This document shows positions 40,996 through 51,300 of a DNA stretch of 64,000 bases, in pieces. How positions within the stretch are numbered: position 1 is the stretch's first letter; the number at the start of each line of letters is the position of its first letter. A model generated the notes under the pieces. The model did no database searches, had not been told where the DNA came from, and was given only the letters and a program-made list of their open reading frames with translations. Where the stretch lies: contig NZ_WKKE01000003.1 of the NCBI RefSeq assembly GCF_009674775.1, forward strand, positions 1 to 64,000. The letters are read 5' to 3'. The position numbers were made by a program, and so were the translations under genes. The DNA comes from Flavobacterium sp. LC2016-23. Its GTDB lineage: Bacteria > Bacteroidota > Bacteroidia > Flavobacteriales > Flavobacteriaceae.

Positions 40996-41448
40996 CTATC
41001 TTTTACCCCTAACCAGCGCCTGAATCACATTTATAACGAATACAGCCTGCATGCCGAGCATAATGAAGAAAGTAATCCATATTCCCCAAGTCATTTTAGC
41101 ATTAAAATCAATATCATCCAGAACCGATTCAAAATCCCCCGGAGCAGTTTGACGAATAAGCTTGAAAAACAATAAAATCAAAAAAACACCTCCAATAGAT
41201 ACAATAACATGTGTGAACGTAATCCATTTAATTAAAATAAAATTCAACTTTATTAAAACAAAATAAATTACGGCAATAAAACTATATATGAAAGACAAAA
41301 GCACTCCGAAATGCCCGTAAGAAATAACAAAATAAGTATCGTAAATATTGATATCCAGTGTTTTTTGATCATTCAAAAAACCACCAATCAAAAAAAATGC
41401 TATTAGGAAAAGAAATAGAAAATAAGGTTTACGCAACAGGTATTTCAT
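40996..41448 (-). CDS. Small integral membrane protein, faintly cytochrome-oxidase-I-like
   Basis: A 150-residue protein with four membrane helices. DINIYDTYFVISYGHFGV resembles the HDTYFVVAHFHY segment of heme-copper oxidase subunit I, but the first His is Tyr and only one His remains, so it cannot bind the normal heme and copper set. It is probably a distant or reduced relative of unknown function. An antisense frame at 40939-41175 overlaps the 3' part and is rejected. Confidence 0.6.
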   Translation of the reverse strand: MKYLLRKPYFLFLFLIAFFLIGGFLNDQKTLDINIYDTYFVISYGHFGVLLSFIYSFIAVIYFVLIKLNFILIKWITFTHVIVSIGGVFLILLFFKLIRQTAPGDFESVLDDIDFNAKMTWGIWITFFIMLGMQAVFVINVIQALVRGKR

Positions 41449-41496
41449 CTATATAAAAAAATCGTTATAGCATTTCACTCATAACTCACAACTCAT

Positions 41497-41892
41497 TTAA
41501 CCCTCCACTTCCGTACAAATCTCAATTAAAAAACCATCTAAATCCCTTACATAAGCCACAATCTGACCCCACGGTTTCCGGGTAGGCTCTGTAACCAGTA
41601 CCGCTCCGAAAGTGGTTGCTTTTTGTACGGTTTCGGTAACATCATCGGTGATAAAACCAATTTCTGTCGCAAATGGCTTTGCTTCCAGATTACTTTCGAT
41701 AAAACCTTCCTTTAAATTTTGAGCGGCCAGTTTCTTTGATGCAAACGAGAGAGTGGTTTCACCCGTAATTAATTCGCCGTAATCATTCTCCGGTGTGACA
41801 AATTTTCTTGAAAATCCGAAAGCATTTTCATAAAAAGCAACCGCTGTTTCCACATTTTCAACATATAAAATGGTGTATCCGAACTTTATCAT
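41497..41892 (-). CDS. VOC-family (glyoxalase/bleomycin-resistance-like) protein
   Basis: A 131-residue protein of two beta-alpha-beta-beta-beta units: FGYTILYVENVETAVAFYENAFGF and IGFITDDVTETVQKATTFGAVLV, ending VAYVRDLDGFLIEICTEV. Metal-ligand positions include the Glu near the C-terminus. Substrate unknown. Confidence 0.85.
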   Translation of the reverse strand: MIKFGYTILYVENVETAVAFYENAFGFSRKFVTPENDYGELITGETTLSFASKKLAAQNLKEGFIESNLEAKPFATEIGFITDDVTETVQKATTFGAVLVTEPTRKPWGQIVAYVRDLDGFLIEICTEVEG

Positions 41893-41941
41893 TTTTCTCT
41901 TTTTAAATTAGTACAAAATCTTATTTAACCCGACAGGGCGA

Positions 41942-42490
41942 CTATCCTATTTCCAGCAACACATTATATTTATCGAGGCTTGCCAAATCTTCAATAGAAT
42001 TTACACTGGTAATTTTAGCGTGCTCTTCGATTTCTTTTTTAGTTTCAATTTGTTTGATGCATTTTCTAAAGCGGCGCACTTCGTCAAGACTGGATAAAAT
42101 AAGCCCTGGTACGGGAACACTTTTTCCTTCTTTATCTTTGGCTACCATGGTGAAATAAGACGAATTACAATGTTTTACCGCTCCGGTCTGAATATTCTCC
42201 GACTCCACACGGATTCCAACAATCATAGAACTTCTTCCTACATAGTTTACAGAAGCTTTCATGGTAACCAGCTCCCCCACTTCAATTGGTTTCAGGAAAT
42301 TTACGGTATCGACAGATGCGGTGACACAATAATTTCCGGAAAATTTTGAAGCGCAGGCAAAAGCAATCTGATCCAGTAAAAGTAAAATATATCCTCCGTG
42401 TATTTTTCCGCTAAAATTGGTGTGTGAGGGAAGCATTAGCTCGGAAATACTTACTTTGGAAGAAGAAACAGGTTTAAAATCGGCAGTCAT
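41942..42490 (-). CDS. Acyl-CoA thioesterase, hotdog fold (YciA-like)
   Basis: A 182-residue protein with the hotdog helix and catalytic region SHTNFSGKIHGGYILLLLDQIAF, VTASVDTVNFLKPIEVGELV, and a second set of strands. Hydrolyses acyl-CoA in the cytoplasm. It lies 25 bp from rmuC in the same direction. Confidence 0.88.
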   Translation of the reverse strand: MTADFKPVSSSKVSISELMLPSHTNFSGKIHGGYILLLLDQIAFACASKFSGNYCVTASVDTVNFLKPIEVGELVTMKASVNYVGRSSMIVGIRVESENIQTGAVKHCNSSYFTMVAKDKEGKSVPVPGLILSSLDEVRRFRKCIKQIETKKEIEEHAKITSVNSIEDLASLDKYNVLLEIG

Positions 42491-42515
42491 GTGGTAATAT
42501 TTTTAGTATTTATTT

Positions 42516-43886
42516 TTAGTTTAGTTGTTCATTTTCGTCAGTATTTGCCCTGGCGATAATAGTTTCGGGCAGTGCTTTTTTGGCTTTAGCTCCCATTTTC
42601 TTTAACTTCTCAACGCTTGAAATCAGATTTCCTTTTCCGTCTACCAATTTGTTCATAGCACTGTCGTATTCGGTTTTGGTATCTTTAATTTTATTGCCAA
42701 TTCGAACCAGGTCCATTACAAAACCTTCAAATTTATCGTATAAGGCACCGGCCTGTCTCGCAATTTCGAAAGCATTTTCCTGTTGCTTCTGGTTGGCCCA
42801 CATACTGTCAATCGTTCGTAAAGTCGCAAGCAGCGTGCTTGGCGTTACGATTACTATATTTCTGTCAAAGGCTTTATTGTACAGGGCAGAATCCTCATTT
42901 AAAGCAATCGCGAAAGCAGGTTCTATAGGAATAAAGAGCAGTACAAAGTCCGGACTTTCTATTTGATATAAATCGTGATAATTTTTATTCCCGAGCTGCT
43001 CCACATGTCTTTTAATAGAATTTACATGTTCTTTCAGGAATTCAATTTTAAGGAGTTCCGATTCTTCGTTGATCCATTTTTCGTATGCTACCAAAGAAAC
43101 TTTAGAATCGACAATCATTTTCTTACCGTCCGGCAGATTAATAACCACATCAGGAAAAACCCTGGCACCATCGCTGTTTGTAAAACTTTGCTGTACTTCG
43201 TATTCACGCCCTTTTTCTAAACCCGATTTTTCCAGCACGCGTTCTAAAACCAGTTCTCCCCAGTTTCCCTGCATTTTGCTGTCGCCTTTCAGTGCTTTGG
43301 TCAAATTGAGGGTTTCTTTGCTCATTTGGGCATTCATTTCACTTAAACCCACAATCTGCTGGCGTAAAGCCGCGTGATAATCGATACTCTCCTTGTGGGT
43401 TTGCTCGACTTTTTGTTCAAATCCATGAATTTTATCCTGCAGGGGCAAAAGGATATTTTTCATGTTTACCGTATTTTGTTCTGTAAATTTAGCCGTCTTT
43501 TCTTCGAGAATCTTATTGGCCAGGTTCTCAAATTCCCTGGTTAATTTTTCCTGTAATTCGGTGATTTCGTTTTTTTGTTCTTTATGACGTTCCCACAAAT
43601 TTTCAAAATCAACTTCTTTTTTGGAAAGCTGAATGGCCAAGCTGTCTTTTTCAGTACGGATGTTTTCTTTTTCCGAATTATTCGAATAAAGCTGTTTTTC
43701 AAAAGCACTTCTTTCTTTTTCAAACTGCTCTTTTTGCAATTGCAGTTGGTTAAATGCAGCATTTAATCGCTCATTCAGACTTACTTTTTCGGATTGGGAA
43801 CGGGCTGTAAATAATAATTTGCCTAAGTATATCCCAACGAATAAAGCGACGATAAAAGCAAACAAAACCGGAAGAAAGTCAAGCAT
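42516..43886 (-). CDS. rmuC: DNA recombination protein RmuC
   Basis: A 456-residue protein with an N-terminal membrane helix (about 4-28), a long coiled coil (about 35-190) and the conserved RmuC nuclease-like domain (GNWGELVLERVLEKSGL, FPDVVINLPDGKKMIVDSKVSL, PDFVLLFIPIEPAF, VTPSTLLATLRTI). RmuC limits recombination at inverted repeats. The PD-(D/E)xK-like residues D/DSK are present. Confidence 0.94.
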   Translation of the reverse strand: MLDFLPVLFAFIVALFVGIYLGKLLFTARSQSEKVSLNERLNAAFNQLQLQKEQFEKERSAFEKQLYSNNSEKENIRTEKDSLAIQLSKKEVDFENLWERHKEQKNEITELQEKLTREFENLANKILEEKTAKFTEQNTVNMKNILLPLQDKIHGFEQKVEQTHKESIDYHAALRQQIVGLSEMNAQMSKETLNLTKALKGDSKMQGNWGELVLERVLEKSGLEKGREYEVQQSFTNSDGARVFPDVVINLPDGKKMIVDSKVSLVAYEKWINEESELLKIEFLKEHVNSIKRHVEQLGNKNYHDLYQIESPDFVLLFIPIEPAFAIALNEDSALYNKAFDRNIVIVTPSTLLATLRTIDSMWANQKQQENAFEIARQAGALYDKFEGFVMDLVRIGNKIKDTKTEYDSAMNKLVDGKGNLISSVEKLKKMGAKAKKALPETIIARANTDENEQLN

Positions 43887-44066
43887 AACTAAGTTTATTT
43901 TTAAGTAAAAGTACGCAATAATACGTAGTGCCAGATTTTTAAAACTGAAATTTCATCAATAACCGTTGATTCTAAATTAAATAAAGATTCTGAAATAAAA
44001 AATGTTTTTTGCCACGCAACCATTTTCTAAAATTACATCTTCTAAATATAACCTATTTAAAAAATT

Positions 44067-44942
44067 ATGAAAAAATTAATACTTGGCTTATTTATAGCTT
44101 TTGGAATTAGCGCTTGTTCAATAAGCAATGATGATCTGAATGTTGATTGCGGATCAAATGTAGACTCCCCTTTTACAGGAATTCCTTTTTTATGTAATTA
44201 CAGCGTAAAAACACTGCCTCAAAATCCCGCTGCCTATATAATCAATACACAGGAAAGACTGGAAACTTATTTCACTAAACACGAAAATACGTGTCCAAAT
44301 CCAACTGATCCTGCTATCGATTTTACCAAATATTATTTAATAGGGATTTTTTCCGGGCCAAAACCTACAAGCGGTTATGATATAAAAATGACATCGATTG
44401 TTGAAAATAACTGTGAAATCATTATTAATTTCTATGAAAAGGCACCACTGGCCGGTGAGGCCATAACACAAACGCCAACTTATCCTTCTGATTTTATTCT
44501 GATTCCTAAAACGGCCAAAACCATTCTTTTTAACAGAACTAATGAAAGTTCCGATAAAATCGTAATTGGAAGTTTTGCCAGCCAATGTACCGGTGCTGAC
44601 TGTCAGAAGTTTTTTCAACTGAATGATTACAATATTCTGAAATTTCAAAATGTAGTAGCCGGAAGCTATGATTTTAACCAATATAAATACACTGCAACGG
44701 GCAAGAGAGGTGAATATACTTTATTCCTGAAAAATGTACCGGCTGAGATTGCTGCCTTGAAAGGACAAACCAAAACATACGGTTCTCCGGATACAGCAGG
44801 TCACGGTGGTGTTTATTTTGAACTGCGTCAGGGTGCAGTCATTACCAAAATCTATATTGACAACACGGACACTGACGATCAGAATGCAGCCATAAAAGCT
44901 TTCAAAAAGGCAATTCAGGATAAAATAACACTCCTTAAATAA
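44067..44942 (+). CDS. PrcB-like domain lipoprotein
   Basis: A 291-residue lipoprotein (Cys17 in ISAC). Residues about 85-165 match the PrcB C-terminal type domain (KPTSGYDIKMTSIVENNCEI, AITQTPTYPSDFILIPKT), known from a subunit of the dentilisin protease complex in spirochaetes. The rest is unassigned. It may be a periplasmic protease partner or inhibitor-like module. It is monocistronic. Confidence 0.72.
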   Translation: MKKLILGLFIAFGISACSISNDDLNVDCGSNVDSPFTGIPFLCNYSVKTLPQNPAAYIINTQERLETYFTKHENTCPNPTDPAIDFTKYYLIGIFSGPKPTSGYDIKMTSIVENNCEIIINFYEKAPLAGEAITQTPTYPSDFILIPKTAKTILFNRTNESSDKIVIGSFASQCTGADCQKFFQLNDYNILKFQNVVAGSYDFNQYKYTATGKRGEYTLFLKNVPAEIAALKGQTKTYGSPDTAGHGGVYFELRQGAVITKIYIDNTDTDDQNAAIKAFKKAIQDKITLLK

Positions 44943-45153
44943 TAAAAAAATTAATATACTTTATTATCGGTTCCGGTTTTGATCCCTGGTGACAATCCGG
45001 AATCGGGTAATTTAGATAACGAGGTCATTACTTTTGAAAACCAAAGCTCTTTACTAATCAAAATACTGACAATCAAAACATAACAATCCGAAGCACTCTT
45101 ACGGATACTACTCAGACTATCTGTAAAAGATAGTTTTCTGAGTTAAAAAAAAC

Positions 45154-45161
45154 TAATTTTG
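45154..45161 (+). promoter_or_regulatory. -7 element of the ECF sigma operon
   Basis: TAATTTTG, 24 bp before the TTG start codon at 45185. Confidence 0.5.
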
Positions 45162-45184
45162 CCAAAATAAATTTAACCACATTT

Positions 45185-45736
45185 TTGAAAGACGATTTAG
45201 AAAAATATATTAAGCAATGCATGCAAAATGAAAGAGAAGGGCAACTGAAAATTTATCAGCTGTTCTCTCCTGTTTTGTATGGAATCTGCTTGAAATATAT
45301 GAAAAACGAAGACGATGCTAAAGATGTTTTTCAGGAAGCATTTGTGATTGTTTTTCAAAAAATAAGTCAATACAAGTTTGAGGGAAGTTTTGAAGGCTGG
45401 CTGAAACGTATTTTCATCAATAAACTTATTGAGGCTTTGAACAAGAAGAAAAAGGAAAATTTCTTTCTGGATGTTTTTGATCCTGATATCGATTATACTG
45501 AAGAGGAAGAACTGGACAGTATTCCGATCGAACAGGAAAAGTTACTCGAATACATCCGGGATTTACCCGATCAGTACAGGACCGTTTTTAATTTATATGT
45601 TTTCGAAAAAATGAAACATAAAGAAATAGCCGAAGTATTGAAAATTTCAGAAGGTACATCAAAATCAAATTTAAACAGGGCCAAGGGAATTTTACAAAAA
45701 AGAATTTTGAGTATAAAAAATTTTAAGACAGCATGA
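45185..45736 (+). CDS. ECF-type RNA polymerase sigma factor (TTG start)
   Basis: A 183-residue sigma-70 family factor. Region 2 covers YQLFSPVLYGICLKYMKNEDDAKDVFQEAFVIVFQKISQYKFEGSFEGWLKRI and region 4 covers DLPDQYRTVFNLYVFEKMKHKEIAEVLKISEGTSKSNLNRAK. No ATG precedes region 2 closely enough; TTG 45185 gives a normal N-terminus (KDDLEKYIKQC). It overlaps the next gene by 4 bp, so factor and partner are made together; the partner is the likely anti-sigma or signal transducer. Confidence 0.9.
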   Translation: MKDDLEKYIKQCMQNEREGQLKIYQLFSPVLYGICLKYMKNEDDAKDVFQEAFVIVFQKISQYKFEGSFEGWLKRIFINKLIEALNKKKKENFFLDVFDPDIDYTEEEELDSIPIEQEKLLEYIRDLPDQYRTVFNLYVFEKMKHKEIAEVLKISEGTSKSNLNRAKGILQKRILSIKNFKTA

Positions 45737-47682
45737 AGAAGCAAAAAATAGAAGATATTTTTTCATCACTGGAAAACTTTTCAAGTGTTCCGCCACCTGA
45801 ATTGTGGGGTCAGATTGAAGAAAAACTAAATAAACCCAAAAAGAAGAAAAGAGCAATTCTTTGGTGGTCGGCTGCTGCATGCTTATTATTAGGTTTAATG
45901 CTCCCTTCTGTTTTACATTTTAATTCAGGTTCTGAAATTAAAGATTTCAATGCGAAAGCTACAGAAAATAACAGTATCGTTCTGGAGGAAAACCAGACAC
46001 AATCCAATCCGGACAAAACAATTTCCGGGGAGAAAAATACGATCGGCCAAAAATCCGCCACTCTTGACAGTGCAGAAGAGCTTGCAAAAGAATCCGTTTC
46101 TTCACAAGAAAAAGTACAAAGACAAGAAAAGGCAGTTGCTCCTGCTGATGCTACTAAAAATAACATTTCCAACAGTCCGAATCAAGAACTGACAAACGCA
46201 AATCAGGCTGTAGCCGAAAACGATTTTACTCCTGAAAAAGAAAACACATTAAAATCAACTTCCAAAAATCAAATAGCAAACACTAAAAAAAGAAATGCGA
46301 ATCAAAGTTTAGCGGAAAAGACACTTAGTACAGGAAAGGAAAATCTATTCAGTACCCGTTCAAAAAATCAACCGTCGGCTGCTGAAACTAAAAATACAAA
46401 TCAAGGTTTAGCGGAGAAAACCTGGAGCAACGGAAATCAAAATCTATTGAATTCCGATTCAAAAAATCAACCATTAGCTGGTGACAAAAGAAATGTAAAT
46501 CAAGTTTTAGCGGATAAAACACGGAGCACCGGAAAGCAAAATCCGTTTAATGCTGATTCAAAAACGCTGGCAACAGATGCAGAGAAACGAAAAGCTAATC
46601 AGGTTCTTGCCGAAAAGACATTTACTACCGCAAAGCAGAATCCGTTTAATGCAAATTCGAAAAATCAACTATCAAATTCTCTTTTTGAAGATAAGCAGCA
46701 TTCGAAAAACAGTAAAAACAACACTAACAGCTTCGCTTTACATTCTTCTCAGCCCTTTTCAAATGATTCGCAAAGTAAAATGAATCAAAGCGGAAAAGAA
46801 TACAAAAACGAATTGGCTGTAACTGAAAAACCTTTTGCGGAGCATCAAAAAAGCAATTCAAAATTTGGTGATGTATTAACCAAACAGGATTCAGTTCAGT
46901 TAGCAGAACTTCAGAAATTAGAAAAAGGTATTGTTACTTCTGAAGCGAAAAAAGAAACAGAGAAAGAAATAAAATCTAAATCCAATGGCGAAAAATGGGA
47001 TGTTGCAGTTTTTGCGGGCGTTGCCAATTCTGAAAATTATAAAAATGAAAAAACGTTAGGCCATGTCAATGACTCGAAACAAAGTAATACTTATGGCGTA
47101 AAAACAAAATACAAAATCAATAAAAAATGGGCTGTTGGTTCCGGTTTTAAAATCAACGAACTGGGTCAGAGTATCGCTAACGTTTCCTACGTGAATGTGA
47201 GTGAACGAAATAATGCCCTCGCAAGCTACAATGATTATTACATTCAGAGTTCTGCTACTCCGCAAATTGCATCAAATAGTGATTATGTATTTGTTTCGAA
47301 CAGCAGCAAAGAGGTACTGAAAAGTAATAATGTCCAGACGGGTAATTTAGACCAGAGTTTAAAATATATCGAAATGCCTTTAGAAGTTTCGTATGCCGTT
47401 TTTAGTAAAAACAAAACGAGTATCAGCCTAAATACAGGCGGTTTTGTGGGCAAATTGATTTCAAATAATGTCGCTTTGGACGGTAATTCAATTGGGAAAA
47501 ATATTGAAGCCAATGACTTTGTTTACGGTTCCGTATTAAGCAGCACGCTGCAATACCGCATTTACAAGAAAACAAATGTATTTGTTGAGCCCGCTATGAA
47601 TTATTATTTAAACCCATTAAATAACCAGTCTTTCAATCAGTTTCAATGGGGGTTTAATTTTGGTTTGAATGTTTCGTTTTAG
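45733..47682 (+). CDS. Predicted envelope-spanning protein: inner-membrane anchor, 33-aa repeats, outer-membrane barrel
   Basis: A 649-residue partner of the ECF sigma factor. Residues 1-40 are cytoplasmic (KIEDIFSSLENFSSVPPPELWGQIEEKL), as in flavobacterial anti-sigma-like proteins. One membrane helix follows (about 41-63), then a long hydrophilic stretch with five tandem 33-residue repeats (157-321; consensus NQxLAEKTxSTGKQNxFNxxSKNQ), and a C-terminal beta-barrel-type domain (about 422-649) ending in Phe, as outer-membrane proteins do. One chain would link the two membranes and could pass an outer-membrane signal to the sigma factor. Confidence 0.72.
   Translation: MKKQKIEDIFSSLENFSSVPPPELWGQIEEKLNKPKKKKRAILWWSAAACLLLGLMLPSVLHFNSGSEIKDFNAKATENNSIVLEENQTQSNPDKTISGEKNTIGQKSATLDSAEELAKESVSSQEKVQRQEKAVAPADATKNNISNSPNQELTNANQAVAENDFTPEKENTLKSTSKNQIANTKKRNANQSLAEKTLSTGKENLFSTRSKNQPSAAETKNTNQGLAEKTWSNGNQNLLNSDSKNQPLAGDKRNVNQVLADKTRSTGKQNPFNADSKTLATDAEKRKANQVLAEKTFTTAKQNPFNANSKNQLSNSLFEDKQHSKNSKNNTNSFALHSSQPFSNDSQSKMNQSGKEYKNELAVTEKPFAEHQKSNSKFGDVLTKQDSVQLAELQKLEKGIVTSEAKKETEKEIKSKSNGEKWDVAVFAGVANSENYKNEKTLGHVNDSKQSNTYGVKTKYKINKKWAVGSGFKINELGQSIANVSYVNVSERNNALASYNDYYIQSSATPQIASNSDYVFVSNSSKEVLKSNNVQTGNLDQSLKYIEMPLEVSYAVFSKNKTSISLNTGGFVGKLISNNVALDGNSIGKNIEANDFVYGSVLSSTLQYRIYKKTNVFVEPAMNYYLNPLNNQSFNQFQWGFNFGLNVSF
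46201..46695. repeat. Five coding 99-bp tandem repeats
   Basis: Units start exactly at 46201, 46300, 46399, 46498 and 46597, each with AATCA(A/G)G followed by TTAGCGGA-like sequence. The period of 99 bp keeps the reading frame. Unit one is the most diverged; units three and four are closest to each other. Confidence 0.9.
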
Positions 47683-47736
47683 ACTATTTTTTGTTGTAAT
47701 TTTCAAAAAAACAGCAACAAAAACAACTCTCTCAGA

Positions 47737-48276
47737 ATGAGCATTAAAAATAACTGGAATACTCAAAACTCCATTCCGAACGACTTACTTAGGGCCGGGG
47801 AATTGGTTTATGACCTGCTTGATTTAGAATGTACCGAACCTCATCCGGAAGCAGAAAGTGCGGAATACAGTGCTTATCGTTTTCAATTGAACGGGAAAGA
47901 CATTTGCTATCGGGAAGCTAAAATTACACCCACAAAAACGGGTCAGTTTGTCACTTTATGGAAACGCAATCAATCCTCAAAAACTATTGAACCTTTTGAT
48001 ACGTCAGATGCTATTGACTATGTTATAATCAGTGTCAGAAAAAATGAATTGTTCGGACAGTTTATTTTCCCAAAATCAGTTTTATTGGCGAAAGGAATAT
48101 TTTCTACTGCCACAAAAGAAGGAATAAGAGCTACAAGAGTTTATCCGCCCTGGGACGAAACCAAAAGCAAGCAGGCTCAGAAAACACAGCATTGGCAATT
48201 GGATTATTTTTACGAAATCCCTGTCAGTCAGCCGATAGATTTAAACCGGGTCAGAAGTTTAATTAACAATGATTAA
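47737..48276 (+). CDS. MepB-family protein
   Basis: A 179-residue soluble protein matching the MepB family: YRFQLNGKDICYREAKITPTKTGQFVTLWKRN, FIFPKSVLLAKGIFSTATKEG, and RVYPPWDETKSKQAQKTQHWQLDYF. MepB was named from the staphylococcal mepRAB efflux operon; its biochemical role is unknown. There is no MATE pump or MepR next to it here. Confidence 0.85.
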   Translation: MSIKNNWNTQNSIPNDLLRAGELVYDLLDLECTEPHPEAESAEYSAYRFQLNGKDICYREAKITPTKTGQFVTLWKRNQSSKTIEPFDTSDAIDYVIISVRKNELFGQFIFPKSVLLAKGIFSTATKEGIRATRVYPPWDETKSKQAQKTQHWQLDYFYEIPVSQPIDLNRVRSLINND

Positions 48277-48290
48277 AACACTTAAATAAT

Positions 48291-48320
48291 AAAGGCAGCT
48301 TAAATAAGCTGCCTTTATAG
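48291..48320. terminator. Bidirectional terminator
   Basis: AAAGGCAGCTT and its complement around AAAT, between the convergent mepB-like and nuclease genes. Confidence 0.85.
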
Positions 48321-48341
48321 TTTACAAAAATAGAAGCTTCT

Positions 48342-51300
48342 CTATTTTTTAATAATTTTATCACTGTAAATGACCTTATTGTTTTCAGTCAGTGTATAAA
48401 TATAAACCCCGGTTTTAAGGTTACCAATCGGAATCACCGAATTATTTTTCTCCTGAGTTCCTTTTACTTCAATCGGACTCATTACTAAACGTCCTGATAT
48501 ATCATAAATTCTTAATTTCAGGTTTTTATCATCCGCTGTTTTCACTGTAAGGTTTACAACATCTGATGCAGGATTAGGATAAGCCTGAACAAAATATCCC
48601 TTTTTGTTTTCAAAATCAGTGGTGGATAAATTATCTGCTTTTAATTCGAAACGGGCAATTACAGGTCCGTGATCTGAAGTTGTAGTGGTATAACCTGAAA
48701 TATCCGCGCGCGGATCGTATACTGCAATGGAGTTCGGAATGTATTGATCTGTCAGTTCATTTGAAATAACAATATGATCCAAAAATCCTCCAGAACTTAA
48801 AAAACTATAAGCTCCTGCCTGACTAATGCCTAATGTTAATGCATTGTAACGGTCTGTATCTTCTACTATTTTCTGATAAGAGGAAGGAATAGTTGGTCCC
48901 ACCACTGATATTTTTACATCATCGTTAAAATCGCCCAAAATCATAAAATTCGAATTTGGATATTCGGCATCTAAAGCATCTTTTAAATATTCGGCATCGT
49001 ATTTACGCTGATTGTATTTCATCATATCGCTTCCACTATTGGCACGAGCATGAAGATCAATCACGTTAATTTCCTTTTTGATTCCACCAATATTAGTTTC
49101 AATCTTCACTAAATAAGGCAAACGGCCTGAGGAGAAAAAACTGTCATCATTGATTTGAGGAGTCTCTGTTCCGGGATAACCCGGTAAAACTGTAGTTCCG
49201 GCACGAACAGCATCATACAAATCCTTAAACAATACTTTCGTACTTTTTACCGTAGTGGTTTGTGTGTTGTACAGCACCACCAGTTTCTGAGGTGGAAAAT
49301 TAGGTTCCGGATCATTAAAAGAATAAGACCAGGAAGTAGAAATTGTTTTGTCGAATGTTTTTCCGTTTATATTGATTAGACTGATCAAATCTTCTATAGA
49401 AGAATCATCGGAAACTTCCTGTACTACATAGACATCGGCATTTAGCTTATTCATTACTTTGGCAACATTCTCTATTTGTAAAGCATCATCGGTTGGGCCG
49501 AATTCAGTTCCGCTTTTGTCTTTTACGTCAGAACCGAAAAACTCCAGATTGTAAGTCACAACATCAAAAGTCTCTGCTTTTGGTAAAGATGAACCGGTTA
49601 AAGCTCCGATTTGTTTGTTTAGCCCGGCCCCTGTTACTGTTAATGCACCGGAGATCGTTAATGCTTTTACAGAAGGTGCAAATCGTGCGTACAATATTTT
49701 ACCTGCTACAGCGTCTGCGGCACTAACCACAATACTGGATTGAAAGAAACTATTATCTAAAGAGATTTCATAATCTGAAGGAGCTGTAACGGTAATATCC
49801 CCGTAACCATCTGCTTTAAAATCAAAAGGTTTGCTGGCTGATATGGCATTAGGACTAACATCTCCAAAATCCAAAACCGGATTTGAAGCCACATAGCCTG
49901 TTTCATTAGTAACCGCATAATCATCAAATGACCATTCTGAGGCATTATTGGTTCCTCCAGCAGTAGTTTCATAAACCCAGGCCAAATACGTATGACTTGT
50001 TTTATAAGCTCCTAAATTGATATATTGTGACTGAATATAAGTTCCGGTCGTCGTTGGAAAATTACCGTTTATTTCTGTCCACGTCGCAGTTTCCGGACTG
50101 CTTTTTCCGTCATAATCAACAGAAACCAATAATTTCAAACCCGGGCCTGCATAAAACTTACGGGTGTAGAATGACAATAAAGGAAATTGATTAAAATTAT
50201 CTAAACGTAATCTTGGTGATATTAACCAATCCTTACTCGCACCGGTATCTGAAAAACCATTCATAAGAACCGCGCCGGTTCCGGAATTCACATTTCTTGT
50301 CACGGTAGTGGTTGACCATTTATTAATTGGACCCGATACATTATATTGGGTCCAGCCACTGTTTGTGAAAACACTTGCATCATTAAAGCCCTGCACATAC
50401 GGATTAATACCTCTTCCTGCCAGAGTAACTGTTTTGTTTGCTGCACCGGTTGATTCATGTGTTATCTGGCCTGAAAAAACACCAGTTGCATCCGGAGTAA
50501 ACTTCACATAAACGGTTGGTGTTGCATTACCCGAAAAATCAGACAGGTTATAGGTTAGCGAAGATTGAAAATTGGTATTGTCTTTAGAAACTGAAAAATT
50601 AGCTCCCGCACTAACTACGACATCATTCGTAAGGTTGCTCCCCTGAATCTGATAAGATAACGTTTCCGAATCAAAATTTGCTTCAGAAAATCCCAAATCC
50701 AGTGAAGTCGTTGTTGTGGATAAAGACGGAATTGCAACACTTGAAGTAGTAACATCCACTTTATTTACCGTGGATTGAATATTGCCGTAAAGATCTTCAG
50801 AAATAGAAAAAACAGAATACGAAGTATTAATAATCAAACCATTGAAGGTTTTCACATATACCTGAGAAGGATCTGTAATATCCAGAAATCCGGATTGTAA
50901 AGCTGCAGTTCCAGTGGCGTCAAGACCGGATTTTATCTGTGTAGCAGTTGGCTCTGCACTTCCGGATGGTACTAATACATAATATGTTTTCGCGGCCTCA
51001 TCTACTTTATTAGAAAAATCAAAGCTTTCAGACAATACGTTACTGGCCTGTGGATAACCTGAAGCATTAATCGGGGCTGTGTTATCACTTCTTATATCTA
51101 TGTTATCAATCGCAAAAGAAGGACGTGCGCCCCCGCCTGAATTTTGTTTGGAAATCCATCTGATTTGCACAACAGGCTGATTTTCGCATTCTGCCGGCAA
51201 GGTTACTTTGATGGTTTTTACATTTTGTGGAGTAGTAACAGCGGTGATCTGTTTTACATCATTGTTCACATAAGCAGTTGGCAATAAAGAAACAAAAGCA

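Noticed and set aside
40939..41175. Plus-strand frame of 78 codons
   Set aside because: Mostly antisense to the small membrane protein gene, low complexity, no family signature and no proper -7 element.
43541..43766. Frames on both strands inside rmuC
   Set aside because: Both lie within the coiled-coil coding part of rmuC and arise from its Lys/Glu-rich codons.
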